NCBI GenBank assembly: GCA_018466975.1
Contig: CM031560.1
Coordinates: forward strand, 1,736,001-1,800,000
Source: Sparassis latifolia
Lineage: Eukaryota; Basidiomycota; Agaricomycetes; Polyporales; Sparassidaceae
Length of the DNA: 64,000 nt
Reading direction: 5' to 3'
The translations under genes were made by a program, and so were the position numbers. The notes under the pieces are model-generated. The model did no database searches, was not told the DNA's origin, and worked only from the letters and a program-made list of their open reading frames with translations. Each line of letters opens with the position of its first letter. Within the stretch, counting starts at the first letter, position 1. Shown piece after piece: positions 22,153 to 34,111 of this stretch.

Positions 22153-22433
22153 GTGTCAGCTTCTCTATCCATGGATTGTTCACGGTTGCTTCGTCCTCGG
22201 ATCATAATGTTTTCTCTTCCTATCTGAAACCTTTCACTTCGCTTTGGAGTTACTTAATACATCTGCATAATCGTTTGCATTTCAAGTTTGAGCACGATAC
22301 GACTGCTTCATGAAGTGTCAAGCATGGAGTTGGGTGAACAGAATGATGTGGCATTGCAGATAGATACGCATTAGCATGAAGATACGATAACGAGTGTATA
22401 TGCGAAAAAACGGAGAGTCGAACAGCGGCTACT

Positions 22434-22895
22434 TCATAGGCGCTGAGCCCATTGCCTCTGCATAGGTGCTATCAGTACAAAACGAAATTTCACTGATGCG
22501 CAGATGCAGCGCACCGGCATTGTGTTCCGCAAAGCGAGCGCCCACCCGCTCCGAGTGCTTCAGAAACTTGTCTGTGCAGTTATTCACGCATTGCTCCTGT
22601 GAAATCGGAGGATATGAGCGTCAACTGACACTGCTTTCGACATCCAGACCGCCGGAGAAATGAACACAGATACGCGCCTCTTTTGATGACAGTGCCTTGC
22701 TGGTGAAGTCGTTGCAACATGAATTGAAGCATCGCTCCACGAGATTTGAGTACATGCGCAGAAAGTCTTGCATCTGCATCGTGCGTCAAACTAAGCAACG
22801 TTCGTGGAATCGTTTCAATGGTCACGAACCTGCTTCTTCTCAATTACCTTGGACATATGGGCCTGCTCGGCCGCGTTCATCTGTGAAAAGTCCAT
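22434..22895 (-). CDS. TIM9: mitochondrial import inner membrane translocase subunit Tim9
   Basis: Small TIM chaperone of the intermembrane space, acting with Tim10 on carrier precursors. It begins [19 protein letters not shown] and has the twin CX3C pattern CFNSC and CVNNC on either side of a Tim9 core ([33 protein letters not shown]). Exons are 22895-22830, 22773-22678, 22596-22515 and 22468-22434, giving 92 residues, a normal Tim9 length. The second intron (22597-22677) has a GC donor; no GT donor keeps the frame. The last intron is weaker. If it is retained, the frame runs to 22429 with a longer, unusual C-terminus. Confidence 0.88.
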
Positions 22896-23220
22896 GGCTG
22901 AGGTGCAAAGAGAGAAGAATGCTGGAGGACAAAGTGACGGTCTTCGGGCAACGCGTCCCACGTGCTCTGAGCGCTCCGGGGAGTGCACGTCCAAATTTGG
23001 GCCAAAAATCTTCCTCCAATTCACTGCTTGTGACTCGACTCCTAGGCCGGCTCGTATCGGATTTCGCTTCTGCACGTCCCGACCCCTCGTACGAACACGG
23101 AGATTACGAAGATTCAAATACAGTTGTGGTGCAACGAGTGCGTATATAAACTTCTCATCTTCGTCCCGTTCTTCATCTCCGCACACTCACCCTACACATA
23201 TTCTAGTGTCTACCTCGGAC
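22896..23220. promoter_or_regulatory. divergent promoter region, TIM9 / DAHP synthase
   Basis: Start codons face away from each other across 325 bases. The last 60 bases before the synthase start are pyrimidine-rich (CTCATC, TCATCTCC), as is common just upstream of fungal starts. No specific site recognised. Confidence 0.4.
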
Positions 23221-24681
<1,461 letters not shown>

Positions 24682-25741
24682 GGCCAGCCTATTTCCTAAG
24701 TATCTTGGTGAGAACAAATGTATCCGTAGATGTTGTACTAACGTAATTTGGAATAACTGCAATATGGCATTGGCGTCGACGCTTCGACTGTTCCTGCTCC
24801 GAGAACCGCGGTACGAGGTCATCGGAAGACTCCAACTCACTGTTATCGCATGACTATGAGAATCTCACGGAATTGAACATTTCGAACTTGTGGTTCCACA
24901 AGCCTGGGTTCACTGATCTGTATGCTGTCACGGGGTGCGTGCATGAGTATGGAAGCTGGCCGACGAAGGCTCAGATATCTAAGAGCAGAAGTTCGGTGGC
25001 CGGATGTGTGGGACGGGCGCCGCCTCTGTGATCTTCTGAAAGGCCATGTCACTTCAAGCGAGGTATTCCAGAGTACGATGAGAGAGCTGTGTTCGTTAAC
25101 TTACGTGCAAGCACTGTGCCTGAAATGCTTCTTCTTCAGCGCTTGAGCTGGGAGAAGATGTCAGGCCAGGGACTCCATCCATCGCGAGCTGATAACGATC
25201 TGGCTGGAGGAACGCCGAAGGAGCTGAGGTCCAGTCTCCACTGGCCGAGTTCAGTTGGATGCGCCATAGTATCTATGATCAGGAGGTATTCCGGGAACTG
25301 TATCTGTTGATCCATCGCTGAGCATTGAACAGGCTGTGTTGTTAGTGTTTGGGAAGCTGGCAAAGATGACAGATGGGGCTACAGAGTTTGACGAAGGTCG
25401 ACAGTATGTACAGCGGTGGGCGTTCCGTAGCGGAGCACGTGTACTAACCTCCGGAATGCTTCCGCCTTTGGTCGCGCTCCATTCGTCGCTAACGACGAGC
25501 AGAACGGCGACGACCAGCTTGGACATGCCCGACGGCCCGCTCGGCAAAGCGCAAGGGTTACCTGGAGTCGGAGATGAGGACGGGGTGATGTCCGGACGAG
25601 TTCAGGTGAGACAGACGGTGCATCAGAAATGATCATCAATTAGACGCTTTCTACTGCAGCAGCGCCTTATAATTGCTGTTCCTGTCCCATCATCGCCTCT
25701 TGCTCGTCGCCTCTCCCTCCTTCCATCTCCCCGCGACGACC
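24682..25741. other. region without a confident gene; possible degraded coding sequence
   Basis: A plus-strand stretch near 24870-24930 reads like protein (ELNISNLWFHKPGFTDLYAV followed by a plausible donor), and frames to 25640 stay partly open. No start, no consistent splice path and no family could be found. It may be a decayed gene or the untranslated region of a neighbour. Confidence 0.35.
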
Positions 25742-27171
25742 ATGGCCGACTCCAATCCCTACCAGCTCCCGCCTTCCCTCGATCTACCGACGCACCTCTC
25801 CGCTCAGAAGTACTTCTTCGTCTGTACTCTCACAGTCGCGGCCTGGGACACACTCGTTCTTACCCCACGAACATGGCGGCTCTTAAGGACTCGCGAATGG
25901 CCTTTGCTCAAGATCTTCTATCATTTCATGCGTGTATACATGCCGATTGAATTTACTGCTGTCGGTGCGTTGCGTAGATTCTCCGCGCTCTGGTCATTTC
26001 CTTACCAGTCGCCTAGGTGTCGCATTCTTCGACACTTCGTTCTCGTTGGCGGTAGGCAGCTCTGTATTTCTATGTGGGCTGAGATCTTATTGTTTGAATA
26101 GCGCTGCCAAAGTTTCTACCTCGTCGAGCCCATTCTTACAGCGGTCCTACTCGCTGTCTGCTCGCTCGTGCATGGAATTCGTATTCATGCTATCTACGAG
26201 AAAAATCGGGCAGTGCTCGGTGGCATGAGTGCACTTCTTCTCTTGCAAGTCGTAGTCACCGCTGTTTGCTGTGGATTCTACCAAGGTATGCTTCTCAAGA
26301 ATGTCTAGTTACGGCAAGTCTGACTGGGTTCGAAGTCACTCCGCTGCAGGTGGGGCAGGGCTGCATCGCTGAGCCGAAGCACAAGTGGGTGGGCGTGTAC
26401 TGGCTCTCCGCCACCTTACTGTACACTGCCTCGGTGCGTACGAAGCCAGTGAGAAGACGCTCTACTTCTGATGAATTATTGTTCGCATTAGTTTGCTCTT
26501 GCGTTGAACCGGTCGTTCCAGTCGTTGAACATTAAGCCAATTTCGTACTGGAAACTGATGCTCCGCGATGGCCTCAACCTGTATGGAGTAAGTCAACGAG
26601 ACCGCTTGTGATGGCTGCGTGCTGATACAACGCAGGCTATCTGGCTGGTCAACATGGTTAATATGCCCTTCTGGTTCATCATCACCCCCACCGGTCCAGA
26701 AGATCCCATTCGCACCATCGTGACGAGGTGGGTGTCTTCATGCAAATGGTATTACTGTTGCAGACCTGACATTTCCCCAGCATGACTGCTGTCCTCACCA
26801 CCACGATGACCCTCCGCATCATCCTCTCTGTGCGCGGCTCTCTAGCGTCCGGTGGCACCTTCGCCGTCAGCTCCTCGTCGCGCCCGACACGCTCCGGCGG
26901 CACGACTCACGTCATCTCCACGAATCGCAACGTCGCCGGCGTCACCTCGAACCCCGTGCTCACGATACACCAGGTGCCCGCGACGTACACTGTGCCGCTC
27001 GCCGAGGGCAAGGAGCAAGACTGGGTCGGCGACACGGACGGCCACAGCAGCCTCGTCGAGGGCAAGGAGGGCATCTTCTCCTCGCCCACTGCTCCCATCG
27101 ACAAGGCGGACATAGGCGTCACGATCACTGTCGATACGGAGACCGACTTTACCCGTCAATATCGGCAGTGA
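25742..27171 (+). CDS. DUF6533-type multi-pass membrane protein
   Basis: The N-terminus (QKYFFVCTLTVAAWDTLVLT, then PRTWRLLRTREWPLLKIFYH) matches the DUF6533 pattern that opens a very large Agaricomycete family of seven-helix proteins. After introns near 25965, 26100 and 26285, further hydrophobic segments are visible: YLVEPILTAVLLAVCSLVHG, LLLLQVVVTAVCCGFY, VYWLSATLLYTASFALALN, IWLVNMVNMPFWFII and SMTAVLTTTMTLRIILSV. The last exon encodes a soluble tail rich in Ser, Thr, Gly and acidic residues. No function is established for the family. I see no receptor or transporter motif. Confidence 0.8.
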
Positions 27172-27805
27172 AGCTTTGAAGTCTCTCCGTGGTTTTCTTG
27201 ACTAGATGTATGATGCGCTGATCTGCTGGCTTGGCCCTATTCGGATTACATTGGATCTGTACTATTTAAGTGTGCTTTCGATCTACTAGTTTGTTTGCTA
27301 ATGTCTCCCTGAAGCAAGGTTATTGTTATCGGAGCGCAATGTACATTATACGATTATCCGTCGATGCGCTCGTTTATCTGGGTCGACCGTTGAGATCGTG
27401 TTTCATATGTCTATAGAGACACCGCGGCAGACGTGTCCACAAAGGAATAAATTCCTGAGCAAAGCCGCGGATGTATCCCCTCGAAGAAATCGCACTCGCT
27501 GTACTGTCGTGTTCACCCTTGCCAGTCGTCTTCGCCTCTTCAAGCTTCAACTTCAAGTCCAAACCACTCCGAAGGAATTGTCAATTCAAGTACAGGTAAG
27601 AAGCACTCCACCTACAAAGCCAAGAGCTATGGCGAGAGTAGTGTGGAGGCACCAGAAGAACTTCCTTGAGAAGATGCATTGCTGGGCGTTTGATAATATC
27701 GATAGCACCCATATTCCTACAAGTTTCCCATGACCTAACTGGTAGTTCCAGGTAAGCTTTCCAACGCTGTATCGATGGAAGTTCCACTCTTTCCTCTGTA
27801 CCGAC
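27172..27805. other. intergenic upstream of pRiA4b-like copy B
   Basis: 3' flank of the DUF6533 gene and 5' flank of copy B. A 136-codon open frame at 27323 has no recognisable motif and is probably noncoding. No gene supported. Confidence 0.45.
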
Positions 27806-28970
27806 ATGTCGTTCACCGACAGTGCACCTGCAGCTCTTATCAGTGGTGCCCCCAGACCCGACTTCACAGGGCATGAAGACATTGCTGCAGCCTGCGGTGT
27901 GACTGTCGGGAAGCGTCCGAAGAAGGGGAAATCCAGACGCCCTGTGGACCCGTACACCGTCCTCCCAGCGCCCTCCCCGACATACATACAGCTGCACTTC
28001 CAGCTCGCCCACTTCGAAGGTGTCTACCGCGTCGCGCGGCTTCCGCTCACCTTCACGTTTGCGAACCTCTACCGCTTCGTGCTCTTCACCTTCGGATGGT
28101 CTGGAATGCATCTGCACCGTGCCGACGTCTGCACGAACGTCGTGATGTACTCCCCAAAGGAGGGGCGCAATCGCCAGATCAAGAAGTACGGCGTCAACCC
28201 CCCACCTGAGCCAGACAAGAACAAGGACCTCAAAGGGTGGTGGGAGTGGTGGGATATTTGCCGCCATAGGAATAACAGTGCGATCATGCAGGTCGTCGCC
28301 TGCAGCAAGCGCAGGAAGAGGGCGATTACGCACGAGTTTGGCGACGGCATATCCTGTGAAATCAAACAGGACGATGAAGTAATCCTTGGGGACGTGTGGG
28401 GTCTAGAGACAGGTCACAACGTCAGCAAGGGAGAGTGTGAGAATGACAAGATCGCAATCAAAATGGATTACGATCTTGGTGGTGAGTGGAAACAGTCTGC
28501 AGAAGAGCTTGTTGCTCATGGAGTGCTACCGCTGCAGCGAGCTGGGAAGTCCATATTTCTGTGGAGCCTGACCAGGACGGTCGTTTCGGGTTCACTTACG
28601 ATCCGCCAAATAACCTTCCGATTATAGTGACCGCAAAAGGCGCTGTGAGTGTTATTTCAGCCTTCAGGATTGGTCTGTGTGACATTTCCGGGTTTTATGA
28701 CTTCAGCCTCCCGTTGAAGATGAAGATCCAGACTGTTTCTCCCGTGATGTAAGCACATTTTATTTTGATTGTAGAATTCAATTCCACATCTTCGAACAGG
28801 AGCTGGACGGAGAGGACAAGGGGGTGTCCAAGCTGCTCTTTGCGCCGGACAGCTTCGCAAAGTACCTCGCCGGAGAGGTAGGCACATGTGCCCGTGAGAC
28901 AGAACTCGCTGTCTGGAATTTCGCCGAAGAGCATGTAAATCAGGCGGCTGCAAAGGAGAAGGAAGAGTAG
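27806..28970 (+). CDS. pRiA4b ORF-3-like domain protein (copy B)
   Basis: ATG 27806 (MSFTDSAPAALIS) opens an exon with FTGHEDIAAACGV, TYIQLHFQLAHFEGVYRVAR, LTFTFANLYRFVLFTFGWSG and MHLHRADVCTN. The FGW-x-HLHR pattern and the later YDLGASWEVHISVEPDQDG match the two conserved ends of the plasmid pRiA4b ORF-3 fold. Introns follow YDLG, KGA and an APPVEDEDPD-like exon. The last exon (LLFAPDSFAKYLAGEVGT) stops at 28968-28970 after AAAKEKEE, whereas copy A continues with about 30 more residues including an acidic run. Copy B is therefore shorter by a stop codon. It lies 340 bases upstream of, and in the same orientation as, the LRR-type gene. Confidence 0.7.
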
Positions 28971-29312
28971 CTCAAGCAAGTGAAGGAGGAGAACTGAGGG
29001 AGCAGAGGTGCGCCAGAGTAAATCAAAGTGTATTACTTTGGATACGACTTACCAGGGTCACCGGTTTATCCATGATGTCAGCGAGTCAAATCATGTATTA
29101 AGTTTTCTAAATGGATGCGATGTGTTGTCGTGCTGTCGGCTGCTTCTCTGGCAGAAAACGTTGCAACATTTATGGATGCACAGGGGTTTTCGATTGAGGG
29201 TCCCCTGAGTATAGAAGGCGACGTCCACAAACCTTCACCTATCCCTCTTTGTCACTCGTCTTCCCGATATTGAAGTTCTGAACAGATCCTTCGAAGGTAT
29301 ATTTACTAGGAT
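28971..29312. other. spacer between pRiA4b-like copy B and LRR-type gene
   Basis: Holds the decayed remainder of the copy-B coding tail just after its stop, then the presumed promoter of the downstream gene. No separate gene seen. Confidence 0.45.
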
Positions 29313-31215
29313 ATGGGTCAGAGACACCAAGCCTTCGCGATCGCTCGTGTACGACCTCACGGAAGTCCTCCACATTCGCCACCCAAGTACCGCTGCATCG
29401 CGGCCTATCACCACCAGTGGTGCTACGGCCGCCTTCCCCTGCTCGCTACATACCGCCTTCTCACACTGGTGAGGCAGAAGGAGAACGCAGAGATTGTGCG
29501 CGCCGAGATCCGCAACATCGACGGCAAGTATGGTCACTACCAGGAGCAGCCAGAGATCATCAACGTCCCATGTCCTTTCACCGCTTACCTCCTTGGTGTG
29601 AGCTGGGATGTCGATCTTACCGTTGCAGAGGATGCATATTCCAGCGGCGTCACGTTCCATCATAGTCTGCTGCGCGCCAGCATGGGTAGCTGGGACGGCG
29701 GTGGGTGTTCTGTTCCCTTTTTAGCGGCTCTCGGCTGAACTCAGACAGACAATAATGACGGGATCTCTGTCATCGATGTGACAGACCCGGGGAATCCCGC
29801 GTATTGCTTCGCGCTGTCTACTAGCACACCCCTCTCCGGGGAGCAGTATATGCGGGCCTATTATCCTGTACCAACCCAATCAGAGGATCCTGAGTATAGC
29901 AGAGACAGATTGAAGAGATTGTCTTGAAAATCATAGCCCTGCTCGATGGCGAAAAGATGGTCACGTTGGACATGCTGGCCGAAGCATGGCCTGATGAGTA
30001 TCAAAGCGAGGCGGTAGAACGTCCTACTGGCGACATCACCGACTCCACGAGCACCAGTACAGAGCCGGCAGAGGAGGCACCGATCCCGTCGCTCGCCGCA
30101 TTGACATTCCCTCAGGCTTTTGACTATGCTCTCGAGAAGGGCGACACGAGCGAGATTGAGAACATACTTTGGCTGCCAGGGAAGCTGGCTGACACAAAGT
30201 CCCTACTAATCGCCAAGTCTCCGTTCCCGGACAATGCTGTCCAGTTGCTGGTCAAGGTGCTCACCGAGATGAAGGAGACGACTTCTGTTGATCTCACCGA
30301 CTTTGCTCTTTCCTCGGAGCAGGCAGTCCGCGTCGCCTCCCAGCTACCGGGGCTCGAGTCACTTAACCTCTCATTCAATGCACAGATTACGACTGACACA
30401 GTGCGCGAAATTCTCACCGCCGCTCCGGGGCTGAAACGTCTCGTCCTTATGGGTTGTACATCCGTCACTCCCGAAGACCTATATGACCTCCTGCGCAAGG
30501 AGCCGCAGCTGTTCTACAAATTAGAAGCGCTGATGCACCCTGCGCTCCTGTGCGCCGCAGAACCGCCGCCATTCCCCATCGCGTTCACGTTCATGACGAA
30601 CAACGAAACTATACGATCCATGTGCGGGTGCACCCTCGCGCTCTTCACGCCCGCTGGCGTGGTAGACGCGCTCGCCGAGGTGCTCCGCAGCATCTGGAGC
30701 ACCCCGTTTTCCATCTCCTCCGTGGACGCCGGCCCGTTGTTCGAGGCCGTCCCCACCTCTCGCCCCCGAGCGCCAGATGTGCCGTGGGGAGCGCGGAGCG
30801 TCGTCGCAGTGCCCGCGCTCTCTGTGAACGTGTTTCGTGCGGCGGAGCCCGGCTGGGCGTTTCTCTTCCAGACGAACATGTTCAAGCAGAATAAAAACTG
30901 GTGCTTTCTGCGTCTCGTGCCGACGGCTCGCAAGTCGGAAGGTCAGTAAATGCTTGCTCTGTAGTGTGTTGTAATTGAGTGAACATGCTCCCAGAAGCAG
31001 CCCAGGATCTGCCCTGGGTTGCCGGGGGATGGGAGATCCACGACGTCCGCAGCTTCGTGCGCATCACGACCGCAGAGGGGCGCCCTGCGCCGTCCGAGGA
31101 CGCCGTGCAGGAACTGGAGGAGCTCCTCCGCCATACGCCTGAAAGCGGGCCCCAGCTGCACCTCATGGACCGCGAGGTTTTGAACAGGTTCATGCAGAGC
31201 AGGCCCATGTTTTAG
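29313..31215 (+). pseudogene. fungal MGQRHQAF/LRR-type gene, second copy, with an apparent frameshift
   Basis: The first exon encodes MGQRHQAFAIARVRPHG, CIAAYHHQWCYGRLPLLATY and SWDVDLTVAEDAYSS. An intron of about 45 nt near 29700 leads to DNNDGISVIDVTDPGNPAYC and GEQYMRAYYPVP. Near 29900 this frame ends after DRLKRLS, while the long downstream frame begins one frame away (IVLKIIALLDGEK). No plausible intron reconciles them without losing conserved residues. The rest is intact: LRR-like units (SLNLSFNAQITTDTV, LKRLVLMGCTSVT), then a final exon with EIHDVRSFVRITTAEGRPAP. The stop is at 31213-31215. If the frameshift is a sequencing error, the gene is complete. It is better preserved than the copy at 6787-9517. 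Function unknown. Confidence 0.7.
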
Positions 31216-31717
31216 ATGTTCGAAGATGAGTAGGTCCCCGTGTGCTTTCCCCGTCTCCTTGGGCTAGAAATGGGGTAGGCTGAGGGTTTGTGGGTCTGGC
31301 ATGGACCAATTCTGAGATAATAATTTGAACGACATGTTGCGCAGCTGTGATCGAACGTAGCTATACGAGCGAAGTGCTCTTCCCGAGCGAGCCTTGAGTT
31401 AGGTTACAGCTGAAATCATTGAGTTCTTCTGGATCTGAGTAACCTACCACCTGGCATACGGAAGGTATTTATCACACTCATCCTTTTCCATAGCAGTTAC
31501 CCAGTGGTCATGCATTGGTCAGGTATATCTACCTAGGCATTATCCGTCACGTTAAAGAACATTGCAATGATAAAGACTGCTGAATATTCCCGAAAGTTCC
31601 TTGAATGATTTACATACGTAATTACGTGTCTGCTTCTGTCTCCGGGAATGGTCGAGCGAGAGCAAATGGCCACGAAAGAGCGACAGTGGAACAGCAACTT
31701 ACGCACAGCAAACTAAC
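31216..31717. other. spacer between convergent 3' ends (LRR-type gene, sedolisin)
   Basis: Counterpart of 6150-6786. Conserved noncoding similarity to the other arm shows that the two loci arose from one duplicated segment. No gene seen. Confidence 0.6.
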
Positions 31718-34111
31718 TCACGGCAGCGCGAGCCACTCTCCAAGCAATGCAGCAAAATTCGGCGTGCCGACACCGGCGACGGGGTCCCAGCCGGGCTGCG
31801 AGTAGAAGCCTACGGTGCCGCAGCCGGGGTTCGTCCCGTTTGTGATGTCGTGGAACGCCGCCATGAACGACGGGGTGTAGATCTACAAAACCAATATCGG
31901 TCAACGATGGTCGACAGTGGCGGGTGTAACGTACGACGGGGTTGATGAACCCAATAGAGCTCTTGCCGACCGCAAGGCGAGCGTCGTTCACGCTTGTGAG
32001 GATGGAGCCAACAACGGGCGACGCGGCAGAGGTGCCGTACACGAGGAAAAACTCGCCCTGAACTGCGATGACGTAGTTGGCGCTGGAATGCAGCATTAGC
32101 AACCATCTTTGGGTGAAAAGGTGTGTATCACCCGTTAGCTGCAAGATCAGGGTATGCTCGCGAGCCCGTGGCGTTCCAAATGTTCGTGGGGTACGGGGGA
32201 GGGTACTCTGTGAGGTAGTGGTCCACGGCGGATTTCTGCCAGTCTGGGATGGCGAAGACGTTGGAGAAGCCTCCGCCGGAGTAGATTACATCTTCGCAGG
32301 CGCTCTCCGACTCCCACACCGATTTACCAGAAACGACCTGTGTGGCACCGACGGCGGTAACGTATGGGCATGTCGCAGGGAAGTCGGGGTTGAAGATGGG
32401 CCCGCCCACAGCTTGGCTGCCATCCGACTCGAGACAAACATCGTTGAAGGTTGCCACACCGTCATCACCCGATGCATAGAGGATAGTCACGCCCATGAGG
32501 CCGAGCTGCGTCAGCAGTTAGTATTCAGTCGAGTCGATACAGTGGCTCATAAACACGGAGACTCACCTTGCCGTACTCATAGCACTGTCTTTCCATGTAG
32601 GCGGTGGTGTAGTCGGCTTCCGGTCCACCGTAAGAGGTGGAGATAACATAGGCAGGTTTGATAGTGCCGCAATCCTCCTGACCTGAAGAAAGAGGATGAA
32701 CGGTTTAACAGGAAGTTGAAAGCACTTCAAATGGCCCCAGGTATCGCACCTTCGTATCCTCCGCCGTACGGGTCAGGGTAGATACCATCAAAATCTGGGT
32801 CGTCACCTCCCTCGTAGGTGCAATAACTGCCGTCGAGGGCGTCGAGGAGATTATTGTACGAACCACCTGACGACACTGGGCTTAGATAAATGATCGATCG
32901 ACCGAAAATGATGCTCACCCTCAACATCGTCTCCAACCTGGTACAAAGTCAACGGCTGGTTCTTTCCTACGAGCGACATGGAATACTGGAAGTCAAGGTT
33001 CGACTCGCCGTTGTAGTCAAAGCCCGCATACGTCGTTTGAATGTATCCTAGGGGTCACGTGAGATAACTATAGATGGTATGTGAGAAGCCTTTCCGGGCG
33101 AAGAAGGAACGCACCTCCATCGATGCCTTGTACAATCGGACGCTCACCCACTTGGCCTGCAGAATAATTCGTGAAGAACAGGTCGAGATCGCTGTATACC
33201 AATGCTTGAGGCGTGTACTCAGCTGCGACATTAATGTCATCGTCAGAGCCTTGGGCAAGCATGCGTTATAAAAGAACAAGTACTCACCGATACCGTACGA
33301 ATTTTTCTCAGGTGCTATAGGTTCGTACACATATTGATACAAAGCCCGGAGACAATCGGGAACAATTTGCAAGTCACAGTCCGCAAGCTCAGTCCAAATA
33401 GTCTTTGATACATTGAGCAAGCGGCCCTGCAACAGCTAGGTAGTGAGAAGTCCCAACCTTGACAATCCCTGTGGTTTTGGGGAAGATCGCCGAAGCACCC
33501 GGCTTGCCCATGTTCTTCACGGAATCAGTTCTCTTCTTTGTCGTTGGTTTGGATCGCATTGTTTTATCGAAGTGCAGAGTCGGGGTAACGATCTCGACGT
33601 GCTTGGAGACATATTCCGGAAGGTGGTACTTCTCGTGGCACCCGATGTGCTCCTTCACGTCGTCCTCGTACTGATACACGTAGTATTCGGTGCCCAGGAG
33701 GCTTTCCGCTTCTGCGATGGTCACGTTCGCAACGAGCCATCCCCCGCTTCCGCTCAGCTTCACCCTTTGCGCATCGATTCCGCCGTCGACGAGCCAGGCA
33801 CGAACGGTATCGACAGACTCCTTCGAGGGCCTGAAAGTCTGGGCAATCTTACCTGCGTTCCAGTGTTTCCCGTAGTTCGGAGACTCAGGATGGGACACAT
33901 CCATGAGGTAGGCGTCCAGAGTCTCCAGGTTGGACTGTGCGAGACCGACGCGGAAAGGAAGCACAACGTCGGGGTTGGCACGGCGGACAGCAGCGAGACC
34001 ATGGGGGAGTGAGCGACGGGACTCATGAACAACGCGGGGGGAGAACGCAGAGCCACCCCCCACGAAGAACGCCGACGTGACGGCGGTGAGAAAGGGAGCG
34101 GCGAACTTCAT
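31718..34111 (-). CDS. secreted sedolisin (tripeptidyl-peptidase-like serine protease, S53)
   Basis: Acidic extracellular protease. MKFAAPFLTAVTSAFFVGGG is a signal peptide. The pro-kumamolisin prodomain follows, with YLMDVSHPESPNYGKHW and ETLDAYL. The catalytic domain has GESNLDFQYS, holding the Glu and Asp of the S53 triad in ExxxD spacing. ASGDDGVATF carries the oxyanion Asp, and GTSAASPVVGS carries the catalytic Ser. The C-terminal calcium-site region is FMAAFHDITNGTNPGC, then PGWDPVAGVGTPNFAALLG. About eight introns are present. All catalytic residues are retained, so this copy should be active. Its last exons are duplicated, in inverted orientation and decayed, at 5820-6149. Confidence 0.9.

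Larger units (their letters stand above)
28170..32110. repeat. right arm of the inverted segmental duplication
   Basis: This contains pRiA4b-like copy B, the LRR-type gene, the 31216-31717 spacer and the last exons of the sedolisin gene, in reverse order and orientation to 5820-10780. It is shorter than the left arm because it lacks the 891-bp insert. Ends were set where similarity fades by eye. Confidence 0.8.

Noticed and set aside
27581..28333. 250-codon minus-strand frame
   Set aside because: Antisense of pRiA4b-like copy B; the same antisense frame appears opposite copy A, as expected of a shadow.
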